DNA of 56,527 bases, from the NCBI RefSeq assembly GCF_014170375.1, contig NZ_LZZW01000043.1, positions 1-56,527 of the forward strand, given 5' to 3'. The position numbers were made by a program, and so were the translations under genes. The notes under the pieces were generated by a model that saw nothing but the letters and a program-made list of their open reading frames with translations, did no database searches and had not been told where the DNA came from. Within the stretch, counting starts at the first letter, position 1, and each line of letters opens with the position of its first letter. The DNA comes from Variovorax sp. UMC13 (GTDB lineage: Bacteria > Pseudomonadota > Gammaproteobacteria > Burkholderiales > Burkholderiaceae_C). This document shows, in pieces, positions 50,046 through 56,527 of the stretch.

Positions 50046-50948
50046 ATGCTGAATCGCCGTGACTTCGTGGGTGCCCTGGGCGCCGTCCTTCCGCTGGCCG
50101 ACGCGCTGGCGGCCGAGCCCCTGCGGGCGCTGAAGAAATCGCCGCGCATGCCGGTGCTGTTCCTCGGCCATGGCAGCCCGATGAACGCGATCGGCGACAA
50201 CGCCTACCGGCGCAGCTGGCAGGCGCTGGGGGCCGAGTTCGGCCGCAAGTACCCGACGCCGCAACTGATCCTCTGCGTCTCGGCCCACTGGCTCACGCAG
50301 GGCGGCTGGTTCCTCACCGCGATGGCGAAGCCCAAGACCCTCCACGACTTCGGCGGCTTCCCGCAGGAGCTGTTCGACCAGCAGTTCCCGGCGCCCGGTG
50401 CGCCGGCCGCCGCCGCGGAGATCGCGCAGGCCGTGCGCCAGCCGCTGAGCGGCGCGGCGCTGGGGCTGGATCGCGAGGAATGGGGCTTCGACCACGGCAC
50501 CTGGTCGGTGCTCAAGCCGATGTTCCCGCAGGCGCAGATCCCGGTGGTGCAACTGAGCATGGACTACGGCCGCCCGCCGGCCGAGCACGCGATGCTGGGC
50601 CGGCAGCTCAAGGCCTTGCGCGAGCGCGGCGTGCTGATCGTGGGCAGCGGCAACCTGGTGCACAACCTGCGCGTGACGCGCCGCGGCACGGCACCGGACC
50701 AGGCGTACGACTGGGCCCATGCCTTCGACCGCATCGTGGCCGACCAGCTGGAGAAGGGCGAGCTCGCCGCGCTGCCGCGCTTCCAGTCGCTGGGCGCCGT
50801 GGCGCAGCAGGCGCATCCGACGCACGAGCACTACCTGCCGCTGCTCTATGCGGCCGGTGCCGTCGATGCCGGCAAGGAAGCACCGCGCTTCTTCAACGCC
50901 GACTTCCAGTCGGCCTCCATCTCGATGCGTTCGGTCGTCTGGGGCTGA
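50046..50948 (+). CDS. Extradiol ring-opening dioxygenase, LigB/YgiD (DODA) type
   Basis: A 300-residue protein of the LigB/YgiD family, related to 4,5-DOPA dioxygenase. It shows MPVLFLGHGSPMNAIGDN near the N-terminus (metal-binding His), LCVSAHWLTQGGW and WGFDHGTWSVLKPMFP (further His). The start at 50046 gives MLNRRDFVGALGAVLPLADALAAEP, a twin-arginine-like leader, so Tat export is possible; this is unusual since YgiD is cytoplasmic. The substrate is unknown, probably an aromatic catechol. It is convergent with the next gene. Confidence 0.87.
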   Translation: MLNRRDFVGALGAVLPLADALAAEPLRALKKSPRMPVLFLGHGSPMNAIGDNAYRRSWQALGAEFGRKYPTPQLILCVSAHWLTQGGWFLTAMAKPKTLHDFGGFPQELFDQQFPAPGAPAAAAEIAQAVRQPLSGAALGLDREEWGFDHGTWSVLKPMFPQAQIPVVQLSMDYGRPPAEHAMLGRQLKALRERGVLIVGSGNLVHNLRVTRRGTAPDQAYDWAHAFDRIVADQLEKGELAALPRFQSLGAVAQQAHPTHEHYLPLLYAAGAVDAGKEAPRFFNADFQSASISMRSVVWG

Positions 50949-50957
50949 GCGCGGCGC

Positions 50958-51410
50958 TCAGCAATAGCGCTGCAGCAGCGGGCGGGCCATGCGGGGATCG
51001 GTGGCCTGTTTCGGGTCCCAGGACCACATCGACAGCGTGCCCATGATCGCGGTGCGCTCGACGCCGCCGTTCTGCGCATAGAGCCGGCTCTGCACGTTCT
51101 GGGCGCGGCGGCCGCGGCAGTCGATGGCCACCAGGTAGGCCAGCGAGCGGTAGCTGCCCAGCAGGCCGGCGTCGCGTTCCTTCTCCATGTCGACCAGCAC
51201 CAGCACGGCCGGGTAGGCGCGGTCGTCGTCGGTGTTGTGGTTCTGGACTTCCACCAGCCCGCGGCGATCGACATAGATGCCGCGCACCTCGTTGCCGAAC
51301 TGCATGCCTTCGAGCGCTTGCCAGCGCTCCGGTGCGGGCTGGGCGCCGGCGGAAGCGTTCAGCAGCGCCCAAAGCGCCACGCCGGCCAGGCGGAAAATGG
51401 AAGTTCTCAT
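50958..51410 (-). CDS. Surface-adhesin-E-like exported protein
   Basis: A 150-residue exported protein. The start at 51410 gives a signal peptide (MRTSIFRLAGVALWALL, cleavage near AGAQ). The mature segment GIYVDRRGLVEVQNHNTDDDRAYPAVLVLVDMEKERDA and YLVAIDCRGRRAQNVQSRLY resembles the surface-adhesin protein E (CNP1-like) domain, in which a conserved Cys and Arg/Trp pattern occurs. Function is not established. It ends 9 bp from the convergent dioxygenase gene. Confidence 0.7.
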   Translation of the reverse strand: MRTSIFRLAGVALWALLNASAGAQPAPERWQALEGMQFGNEVRGIYVDRRGLVEVQNHNTDDDRAYPAVLVLVDMEKERDAGLLGSYRSLAYLVAIDCRGRRAQNVQSRLYAQNGGVERTAIMGTLSMWSWDPKQATDPRMARPLLQRYC

Positions 51411-51434
51411 GGGGCCCCGCGGATCGAAAAAAAG

Positions 51435-51459
51435 AAAAGGCGGCACGAGGCCGCCTTTT
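51435..51459 (-). terminator. Intrinsic terminator of the ppiC-bearing string
   Basis: AAAAGGCGGC (51435-51444) pairs with GCCGCCTTTT (51450-51459) around a 5-base loop. Read leftward, the stem is followed by TTTTCTTTTTTT, a good U-tract. It lies 20 bp after the stop of the leftward ppiC gene and 24 bp before the start of the next leftward gene. This is the clearest intrinsic terminator in the window and separates the two genes. Confidence 0.88.
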
Positions 51460-51478
51460 ACACGAGCTCAGCCGTCGA

Positions 51479-52264
51479 TCACTCGATCTTGGCTTTGGCG
51501 CGCAGTTCTTCCTGGTACTTCTGCAGGCGTTGCTGCTGCAGCTGCTGCGTGATCTGCGGCTTGACTTCGTCGATCTTGGGCAGCTCGGCCTGGCGGATGT
51601 CGTCGACGCGGATGATGTGGTAGCCGAACTGCGACTTGATCGGGGCCGGCGTGGTCTCGCCCTTGCCCAGCTTGATCATGGCTTCCGAGAACTCGGGCAC
51701 GAAGCTCGCGGGGTTGGCCCAGTCGAGGTCGCCGCCGTTGGCACCCGATCCCGGGTCCTTGCTCTGCTTCTTGGCGATGTCCTCGAACTTCGCGCCCTTC
51801 TTCAGGTCGGCGATGATCTTCTTGGCTTCGTCCTCGGTTTCCACCAGGATGTGGCGCGCCTTGTATTCCTTGCCGCCGTTGGCCGCCACGAACTTGTCGT
51901 ACTCGGCCTGCACGTCGGCGTCGGTCACCGGATGGGTCTTGCGGTAGTTGTCGAACAGCGCACGGATCAGGATGGCCTGGCGGGCGAGTTCGAGCTGGGC
52001 GCGGTAGTCGTCGCTGGCGTCCAGGCTCTGCTTCTGGGCTTCCTGCATGAACACTTCACGCGCGATGACTTCCTCGCGCAGCTGCGGTTCCATTTCCGGC
52101 GTCACCGGGCGGCCGGCGGCGGCCAGCTGCTGGGCGAGCACTTCCATGCGGGCCTTGGGCACGGCTTTGCCGTTGACGATCGCCACGTTTTGCGCAAACG
52201 CGCCAACGGAAGCTGCGCTCAGCACGAGGGCTGCTGCCAGGGTCTTCAGGGTAGGTTGTTTCAT
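51479..52264 (-). CDS. ppiC: Periplasmic peptidyl-prolyl cis-trans isomerase, parvulin type
   Basis: A 261-residue exported parvulin. Signal peptide MKQPTLKTLAAALVLSAASVGAFAQ, a helical N-terminal chaperone-like region (SurA_N type), then a rotamase domain (about residues 134-225: ARHILVETEDEAKKI, GGDLDWANPASFVPEFSEAM, FGYHIIRVDD). It assists folding of periplasmic and outer-membrane proteins. It is the last gene of the leftward selO-msrB-yciB-bolA-ppiC run, with 111 bp separating it from bolA and a terminator downstream. Confidence 0.92.
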   Translation of the reverse strand: MKQPTLKTLAAALVLSAASVGAFAQNVAIVNGKAVPKARMEVLAQQLAAAGRPVTPEMEPQLREEVIAREVFMQEAQKQSLDASDDYRAQLELARQAILIRALFDNYRKTHPVTDADVQAEYDKFVAANGGKEYKARHILVETEDEAKKIIADLKKGAKFEDIAKKQSKDPGSGANGGDLDWANPASFVPEFSEAMIKLGKGETTPAPIKSQFGYHIIRVDDIRQAELPKIDEVKPQITQQLQQQRLQKYQEELRAKAKIE

Positions 52265-52375
52265 GGGATGGTCCTTAGGACTCGCAGGGTGAGATCGCGC
52301 AGAGCGCAGTGGTGAAAGGGGGTGTCTCGTGCCGCCGTAGGAGAGGGCGGTCCGCGAAGAAGGAAATCGTGCGGC

Positions 52376-52639
52376 TCAGAGCGTTTCGATGGCGATGGCG
52401 TGAACGCCTTCGGCGATGAAAAAGTGCAGCGCATCATACACAAGCCGATGCCGCGCCACGCGGGGCTTTCCGGCGAATTCGGGGCTGGCGATGCGGACCC
52501 TGAAATGGGTGCCGTAGCCCTCGGCGCCGGCGCCTGCATGGCCCGCGTGCGCGGCGCTTTCATCGATCACTTCGAGCGTCGTGGGCTGCAGCTTTTCGCG
52601 CAGCACCGCGTCCAGTTGGGCGGCGGTGTAGAGCGTCAT
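52376..52639 (-). CDS. bolA: BolA-family protein
   Basis: An 87-residue protein with the BolA fold: the central SAAHAGHAGAG-EGYGTHFRVRIAS stretch, a conserved RHRLVYDALHFFI helix and the loop before it (PEFAGKPRVAR). BolA proteins partner monothiol glutaredoxins in iron-sulfur handling and can bind DNA. The ATG at 52639 overlaps the yciB stop (ATGA), so the two are coupled. The symbol is by family resemblance. Confidence 0.9.
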   Translation of the reverse strand: MTLYTAAQLDAVLREKLQPTTLEVIDESAAHAGHAGAGAEGYGTHFRVRIASPEFAGKPRVARHRLVYDALHFFIAEGVHAIAIETL

Positions 52640-53178
52640 GCGGCGGGCGTGTCTTCGGACTTCAGGTGGGGCGCGATGTAGAGGCCCTGCGCGATCAGGA
52701 ACACCACCGGGAAGGCATAGCCCCAGAGCTTGAAGTTGACCCAGGCCTCGGTGCTGAAGTAGAGCGCGACGTAGCCGTTGATGACGGCCATGAACAGGCA
52801 GTAGGCGATCCACGCGACGTTGAGGTGGGTCCAGATGCGGTGCGGCAGCTGCAGCTGCGCGCCCAGCATGGCCTGCAGGACGTTCTTGCGGAAGCCCCAC
52901 AGCGCCACGGCCAGCGCGATCGCCATCGCGCCGTACAGCACGGTCGGCTTCCACTTGATGAAGCGGTCGTCGTGCAGCACCAACGTGAGCGTGCCGAACA
53001 GCAGGATCAGCACCAGCGTGGCCTTCTGCATGGTCTGCAGCTTGCGTTCGATGGCGTAGGTGATGAGCATCTGCAGCACGGTGGCGCCCATCAGCACCGC
53101 GGTCGCGACATAGATGTCGGCCAGCTTGTAGGCGCCGAAGAACAGCAGGATGGGGAAGAAGTCGAGGATCAGTTTCAT
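52636..53178 (-). CDS. yciB: Inner-membrane septation protein YciB (IspZ)
   Basis: A 180-residue inner-membrane protein with about five helices. It begins MKLILDFFPILLFFGAYKLADIYVATAVLM and contains HDDRFIKWKPTVLYGAMAIAL and NVAWIAYCLFMAVINGYVALYFSTEAWVNFKLWG, all family-specific. YciB is linked to cell-envelope and septation functions in enterobacteria. It follows msrB by 16 bp and overlaps bolA. Confidence 0.95.
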   Translation of the reverse strand: MKLILDFFPILLFFGAYKLADIYVATAVLMGATVLQMLITYAIERKLQTMQKATLVLILLFGTLTLVLHDDRFIKWKPTVLYGAMAIALAVALWGFRKNVLQAMLGAQLQLPHRIWTHLNVAWIAYCLFMAVINGYVALYFSTEAWVNFKLWGYAFPVVFLIAQGLYIAPHLKSEDTPAA

Positions 53179-53194
53179 GCGGGGCGGGGAGGCG

Positions 53195-53623
53195 TCAGTC
53201 CTTGCGGGGTTCGAAATCCAGCGACGCCGAATTCATGCAGTAGCGTAACCCGGTCGGCGTGGGGCCGTCCGGGAACACGTGGCCGAGGTGGGCGCCGCAC
53301 TGGGTGCAGACGTTCTCGGTGCGCACCATGCCGTGCGAGCGATCGACGATGTTGGTGATGGCGCCGGGCACGGCTTCTTCCGAGAAGCTGGGCCAGCCGC
53401 AGCCGGCGTCGAACTTGGTCGCGGCCTCGAACAGCTTGGCGCCGCAGCACACGCAGTGGTAGGTGCCGTCCTCCCAGTGGGCTTCGTACTTGCCGGTGAA
53501 GGGGCGCTCGGTCGCGGCATGGCGCGTGACCTCGAAGGCGGCGCGCTCGGCGCCCTTCTCGGCCAGCAGCGCCTTCCATTCGGCATCGGTCTTCTGGATC
53601 TTGGGGGTGGAAGAGGAGGTCAT
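53195..53623 (-). CDS. msrB: Peptide-methionine (R)-S-oxide reductase MsrB
   Basis: A 142-residue enzyme that reduces the R-epimer of methionine sulfoxide. Two zinc-binding CxxC pairs (CVCC and CTQC) and the catalytic RYCMNSASL cysteine motif near the C-terminus are present. FDAGCGWPSF is the substrate-binding signature. No signal peptide, so cytoplasmic. The ATG at 53623 overlaps the stop of selO by 4 bp (ATGA), tying MsrB to SelO expression. Confidence 0.96.
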   Translation of the reverse strand: MTSSSTPKIQKTDAEWKALLAEKGAERAAFEVTRHAATERPFTGKYEAHWEDGTYHCVCCGAKLFEAATKFDAGCGWPSFSEEAVPGAITNIVDRSHGMVRTENVCTQCGAHLGHVFPDGPTPTGLRYCMNSASLDFEPRKD

Positions 53624-55101
53624 GAGGAGCAGCTGATTTCGATCGTGGAGGCCCAGTCGGGCGGGAAACCGGCATGGGCGTCGTGGCCGGCGTGTTCTTC
53701 AAATGGGGTTTCGAGCAGTTTCAGCAAGGTGGCGACGCCCGAGAAGTCCTTGGATGCGGCCGCTTCGATCGCCTGCTGGCCCAGGTGGTTCCGCAGCACG
53801 AACTTCGGGTTGACCGCGCGCATCGCCGCGCCGGCCGCGGCCGAGGGCAGGCCGCCATGCCGTGGCGTGAAGGTGGCCAGCCAGGCGTCGATGCCCGCGG
53901 GGTCGATGAACAGGTCGCGCACCGGCTGCAGGTCGCCCGTGGCCACGGCCTCGGACAGCCGGCGCCAGAAGATCGTCCAGTCGGTCCGCTCGGCCGCCAG
54001 CACGCGCAGCACGCCGTCGACCAGCGGCCGGTCGGCCTCGCCGGCATCGGAAAGACCCAGCTTGGCGCCCATGCGGGCGTCGAATTCGCGCGGAAAGACC
54101 GTCTTGTACGACGCGAGCGCGGCGATCGCCAGTTCCTGGTCGCCGATCAGCGGCAGCAGCGCCTGGGCCAGGCAGAACAGGTTCCAGTAGGCCACGTTGG
54201 GCTGCTGGTTGAAGGCGTAGCGGCCCTGGGTGTCGCTGTGGTTGCAGATGTGGGCCGGGTCGAAGCCGTCGAGGAACTGGAACGGGCCGTAGTCGATGGT
54301 GAGCCCGAGGATGCTCATGTTGTCGGTGTTCATCACGCCGTGGCAGAAGCCCACCGCCTGCCAACGGGCCAGCAGCGCGGCGGTGCGCTCGCTCACGGCT
54401 TCGAGGAAGGCTGCGTAGGCGTTGCCGCCGAAACGCTCGGTGTGGCGGCAGGCCGGGTAGTGGCGGTCGATCACGTGGTCGGCCAGCGCGCGCAGCTCGT
54501 CGATGCGATCGGCGGCCGCGAAATGCTCGAAATGGCCGAAGCGGATGAAGCTGGGCGCGACCCGCGCCACCACCGCGGCGGTCTCCAGCGTTTCGCGGCG
54601 CACGGGTTGGTCGGAGCCGGTCACGCTGAGCGCGCGGGTGGTCGGGATGCCCAGGCCGTGCATGGCTTCGCTGCAGAGGAATTCGCGGATGCTCGAGCGC
54701 AGCACGGCGCGGCCGTCGCCGCCGCGCGAGTAGGGCGTGCGCCCGGCGCCCTTGAGCTGGATCTCCAGGCCGCCCTCGGTCTCGCCGATCGCGATCGCGC
54801 GGCCGTCGCCCAGCTGGCCGGCCCAGACGCCGAACTGGTGGCCGCTGTAGACCGTGGCATAGGGCTGGGTGCCGGCGATCGGCAGGCTGCCGGTCAGGGC
54901 CGCGAGGGTGCTGTCCGACTGCCGCCAGTCGGCGGGCAGGCCGAGCATGCGCGCCACCGCATCGCTGTGGCCGACCCAGTAGGGCGCGGGCAGCGGGGTG
55001 GGGCGCAGGGCGGTGAAAAAGGCGGGGCCCAGGGTGGTGAAGCCGGGTTTCCAGCGCAATCCCAGGTCGGCAAGGTCGAGGTCTTCGGCAAGCAGGCTCA
55101 T
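53620..55101 (-). CDS. selO: SelO/YdiU protein adenylyltransferase
   Basis: A 493-residue pseudokinase-fold AMPylase of the SelO/YdiU family. Features: GDGRAIAIGETEGGLEIQLKGAGRTPYSRGGDGRAVLRSSIREFLCSEAM (inverted kinase ATP-binding region), then GFCHGVMNTDNMSILGLTIDYGPFQFLD with the catalytic Asn-Asp stretch. The C-terminus ends S-C-S-S, a cysteine where animal SelO carries selenocysteine. SelO transfers AMP to redox proteins (glutaredoxin and others) under oxidative stress. Its last codons overlap msrB, a repair enzyme, giving a coherent redox unit. Confidence 0.94.
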   Translation of the reverse strand: MSLLAEDLDLADLGLRWKPGFTTLGPAFFTALRPTPLPAPYWVGHSDAVARMLGLPADWRQSDSTLAALTGSLPIAGTQPYATVYSGHQFGVWAGQLGDGRAIAIGETEGGLEIQLKGAGRTPYSRGGDGRAVLRSSIREFLCSEAMHGLGIPTTRALSVTGSDQPVRRETLETAAVVARVAPSFIRFGHFEHFAAADRIDELRALADHVIDRHYPACRHTERFGGNAYAAFLEAVSERTAALLARWQAVGFCHGVMNTDNMSILGLTIDYGPFQFLDGFDPAHICNHSDTQGRYAFNQQPNVAYWNLFCLAQALLPLIGDQELAIAALASYKTVFPREFDARMGAKLGLSDAGEADRPLVDGVLRVLAAERTDWTIFWRRLSEAVATGDLQPVRDLFIDPAGIDAWLATFTPRHGGLPSAAAGAAMRAVNPKFVLRNHLGQQAIEAAASKDFSGVATLLKLLETPFEEHAGHDAHAGFPPDWASTIEISCSS

Positions 55102-55153
55102 GCCCGGATTGTCCGGCAGAGCGTGAAACCCCAGGCGCCGACCGGTCAGCGGC

Positions 55154-56248
55154 TCAATGGCTCAGCGAAGGCGTGTGCCAGATCCGCGCCCGGTACTGGG
55201 CGGGCGGCAGGCCGAACCAGCGCTTGCAGGCTCGGAAGAAGTTGCTGCTGTCGACGAAGCCCAGCAGGTCGGCCACGTCGGTCAGCGTGTGGCGGTCTTC
55301 GGCCAGGTACTGCTGCGCGAGTTCGCGGCGCGTGCGGTCGAGCAGCGACTGGTAGGACACCGATTCCTCCTGCAGCCGGCGCTGCAGCGTGCGCTCGGCC
55401 AGCCCCAGGCCGGCGGCCACGTCCTGGCGGCGCGGCTCGCCCTGCTGCAGCCGGCGCGCGATCTCGGCGCACACCAGGGTGCTGGTGGTGGTCTGGCCCA
55501 GCAGGCTCAGCTGGTCGTCGAGCAGGTTTTCCTGCATCTGGCCCAGCGCCGGATGGTGGGTGGGCAGCGGCATGGTCATGTCGGATTCCGACAGCAGCAT
55601 GCGGTTGGCGACCGCGTTGAAGCCGACCTCGCAGCCGAAGGCCTCGCGGTGCAGCCGGTCGCTGGGCGGTGTGGGGTAGACGAATTCCATGGCCAGCGGC
55701 TGCAATTCGCGCCGCGTGAGCCACTGGCACTGCATCAGCGTGGTCAGCAGCGCGTACTCGACCCGCTGGCGCGGGATGGGCAGGCTGCCGCCGTTGTGCG
55801 ACATCACCAGCCAGCAGCCGCGCGTGTCGGACTGCAGCGAGAAGGCGGTGGCGTCGGAGATCACCGCCATGTAGCGGGCCAGCCGCGCCAGCGCCGCGCC
55901 CAGGTCGGGGCTGCAGGCCATCGCATGGCCGACCGTGCCCAGCTTGCTGTGGGTGGCGGCGAGGTCGCGGTGCAGGCCCAGCGTGGTCTTGCCGGCGCGC
56001 GCCAGCGCGAGCTGCCACAGCACGGTGATCTCGTCGACCGGGATGCGGGCGTTCTGGCGCAGCAGCGAGTCGGGCTCGAAACCCGCATCGCGCAGCAGCG
56101 AGGGCACGTCCAGCCCCTCGGCTTCGAACATCGACAGCACGCCCTCGAGCCAGGCGGCCGAGCTGGTGCGCAGTTCCGGCTGTTGCGCGCAGCCGGGCCG
56201 GCGCGGCGGCCGACGCGGATGGCGAGAGATTTGGGCTCCTGAAGTCAT
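55154..56248 (-). CDS. AraC-family regulator with PF12625-type ligand domain
   Basis: A 364-residue regulator. The N-terminal two-thirds is an arabinose-binding-like domain of the OruR/ArgR-type AraC regulators (AAWLEGVLSMFEAEGLDVPSLLRDAGFEPDSLL, then the IPVDEITVLWQLALARAG stretch). The C-terminal double helix-turn-helix contains LAERTLQRRLQEESVSYQSLLDRTRRELAQQYL and DVADLLGFVDSSNFFRACKRWFGLPPAQYRA. The first ATG (56248) is used, but the N-terminal 30 residues are Arg/Pro-rich and may not be translated; a later start at MFEAEGLDV is possible. It is divergent from a lipoprotein gene, its likely target. Confidence 0.88.
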   Translation of the reverse strand: MTSGAQISRHPRRPPRRPGCAQQPELRTSSAAWLEGVLSMFEAEGLDVPSLLRDAGFEPDSLLRQNARIPVDEITVLWQLALARAGKTTLGLHRDLAATHSKLGTVGHAMACSPDLGAALARLARYMAVISDATAFSLQSDTRGCWLVMSHNGGSLPIPRQRVEYALLTTLMQCQWLTRRELQPLAMEFVYPTPPSDRLHREAFGCEVGFNAVANRMLLSESDMTMPLPTHHPALGQMQENLLDDQLSLLGQTTTSTLVCAEIARRLQQGEPRRQDVAAGLGLAERTLQRRLQEESVSYQSLLDRTRRELAQQYLAEDRHTLTDVADLLGFVDSSNFFRACKRWFGLPPAQYRARIWHTPSLSH

Positions 56249-56382
56249 TGCTTTGGCTCGCTTGCGATAGCGGGGAAAACGGCGACCGTTCCTAGAATTT
56301 TCACGGGTTCGATGGCTTCGCAGTATGGGTCACCGGACACCAATCCAGAAATTCCGATTAACCCGGTGTGGATACAACAAGA
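56249..56382. promoter_or_regulatory. Divergent araC/lipoprotein control region
   Basis: A 134-bp region between divergent genes. It is AT-richer than the surroundings around 56278-56382 (for example cgttcctagaattttcacggg and ccagaaattccgattaaccc). Promoters for both genes must lie here. No specific operator was recognised; AraC regulators usually bind direct repeats here. Confidence 0.35.
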
Positions 56383-56527
56383 ATGAACGAGACAAAAAAG
56401 ACAACGGCGGGCGCACGCGCGCTCGCTTCGAGCCTGGCGGCGACGGCCTGCCTGGTCCTGGCCGCCTGCGGCGGTTCTGGCGGCTCGTCGCAGGCCTCCC
56501 TCCCACCCGACGCAAGGGGGAGTCCGG
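56383..56527 (+). CDS. Partial putative lipoprotein, cut by the window edge
   Basis: An ATG at 56383 opens a frame still running at the last base (48 codons seen). It begins MNETKKTTAGARALA, with a hydrophobic signal and lipobox LVLAAC followed by a Gly/Ser linker, so the product is an exported lipoprotein. The functional domain lies outside the window. It is divergent from an AraC regulator, which could control it. Confidence 0.65.
   Translation, partial: MNETKKTTAGARALASSLAATACLVLAACGGSGGSSQASLPPDARGSP

Noticed and set aside
45882..50831. A 1649-codon open frame on the minus strand across purL and the dioxygenase gene
   Set aside because: It is antisense to intact purL, rich in His/Arg/Gln/Ala with no domain, and is explained by GC-rich third codon positions suppressing stops.

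Overview
This is a GC-rich (roughly 68-70% by eye) bacterial chromosomal segment whose gene content, gene order and protein flavour point to a betaproteobacterium of the Comamonadaceae, most likely Variovorax or a close relative. That assignment is inference from family resemblance (smc-zipA-ligA order, PurL of the long single-chain type, dsbB behind the sulfate transporter, AmpR-linked class A beta-lactamase). No rRNA, tRNA, insertion sequence, prophage or CRISPR array was found. Genes are packed tightly, with many 1-4 bp stop/start overlaps.

Layout. 1-531: a perfect 180-bp inverted repeat with a 171-bp spacer at the left edge. It duplicates, in divergent orientation, the 5' end of a peptide-type binding protein gene, and is either an assembly artefact or a real inverted duplication. 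388-6946: a peptide/nickel-type ABC importer (binding protein, two permeases, fused double ATPase) facing a flavin-dependent LLM-class monooxygenase. 7080-11351: a lipoprotein alpha/beta hydrolase, a CPA2-type antiporter and an FAD enzyme carrying flavin-dependent halogenase motifs. 11397-15487: a FecI-FecR-TonB receptor cell-surface signalling operon with a Fur-box-like site ahead of the sigma factor. 15631-18420: serine acetyltransferase, a DsbA-family protein, an NADPH-dependent FMN reductase and an azoreductase divergent from a LysR regulator (18554-19528). 19602-25506: a sulfur/thiol block of 1-Cys peroxiredoxin, small hydrolase, complete sulfate ABC importer (sbp-cysT-cysW-cysA) and dsbB. 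Two REP-like palindromic elements sit inside it, between sbp/cysT and cysT/cysW.

25516-27370: a class A beta-lactamase divergent from an AmpR-type regulator. 27340-30522: a leftward block of a lipoprotein of unknown function, hipB, hipA and a deviant-Walker ParA-like ATPase. 30627-38611: housekeeping genes (smc, zipA, ligA, a Gly/Tyr-rich lipoprotein, def). 38632-42336: DoxX and an aapJ-aapQ-aapM amino-acid importer that lacks the ATPase gene normally next to it. 42333-45783: map-glnD. 45960-49970: purL with a hairpin-bearing leader. 50046-55101: a DODA/LigB-type dioxygenase, a surface-adhesin-E-like protein, and a leftward selO-msrB-yciB-bolA-ppiC string ending in a clear intrinsic terminator. 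55154-56527: an AraC regulator divergent from a lipoprotein gene cut by the window edge.

I see no single new multi-gene defence or mobile system. The items most worth a second look are the edge inverted repeat, the hipBA/ParA-like block with its operator array, the orphan halogenase-like enzyme, the REP-like elements inside the sulfate operon, the ATPase-less aap cluster, the overlapping SelO-MsrB pair and the purL leader hairpin.
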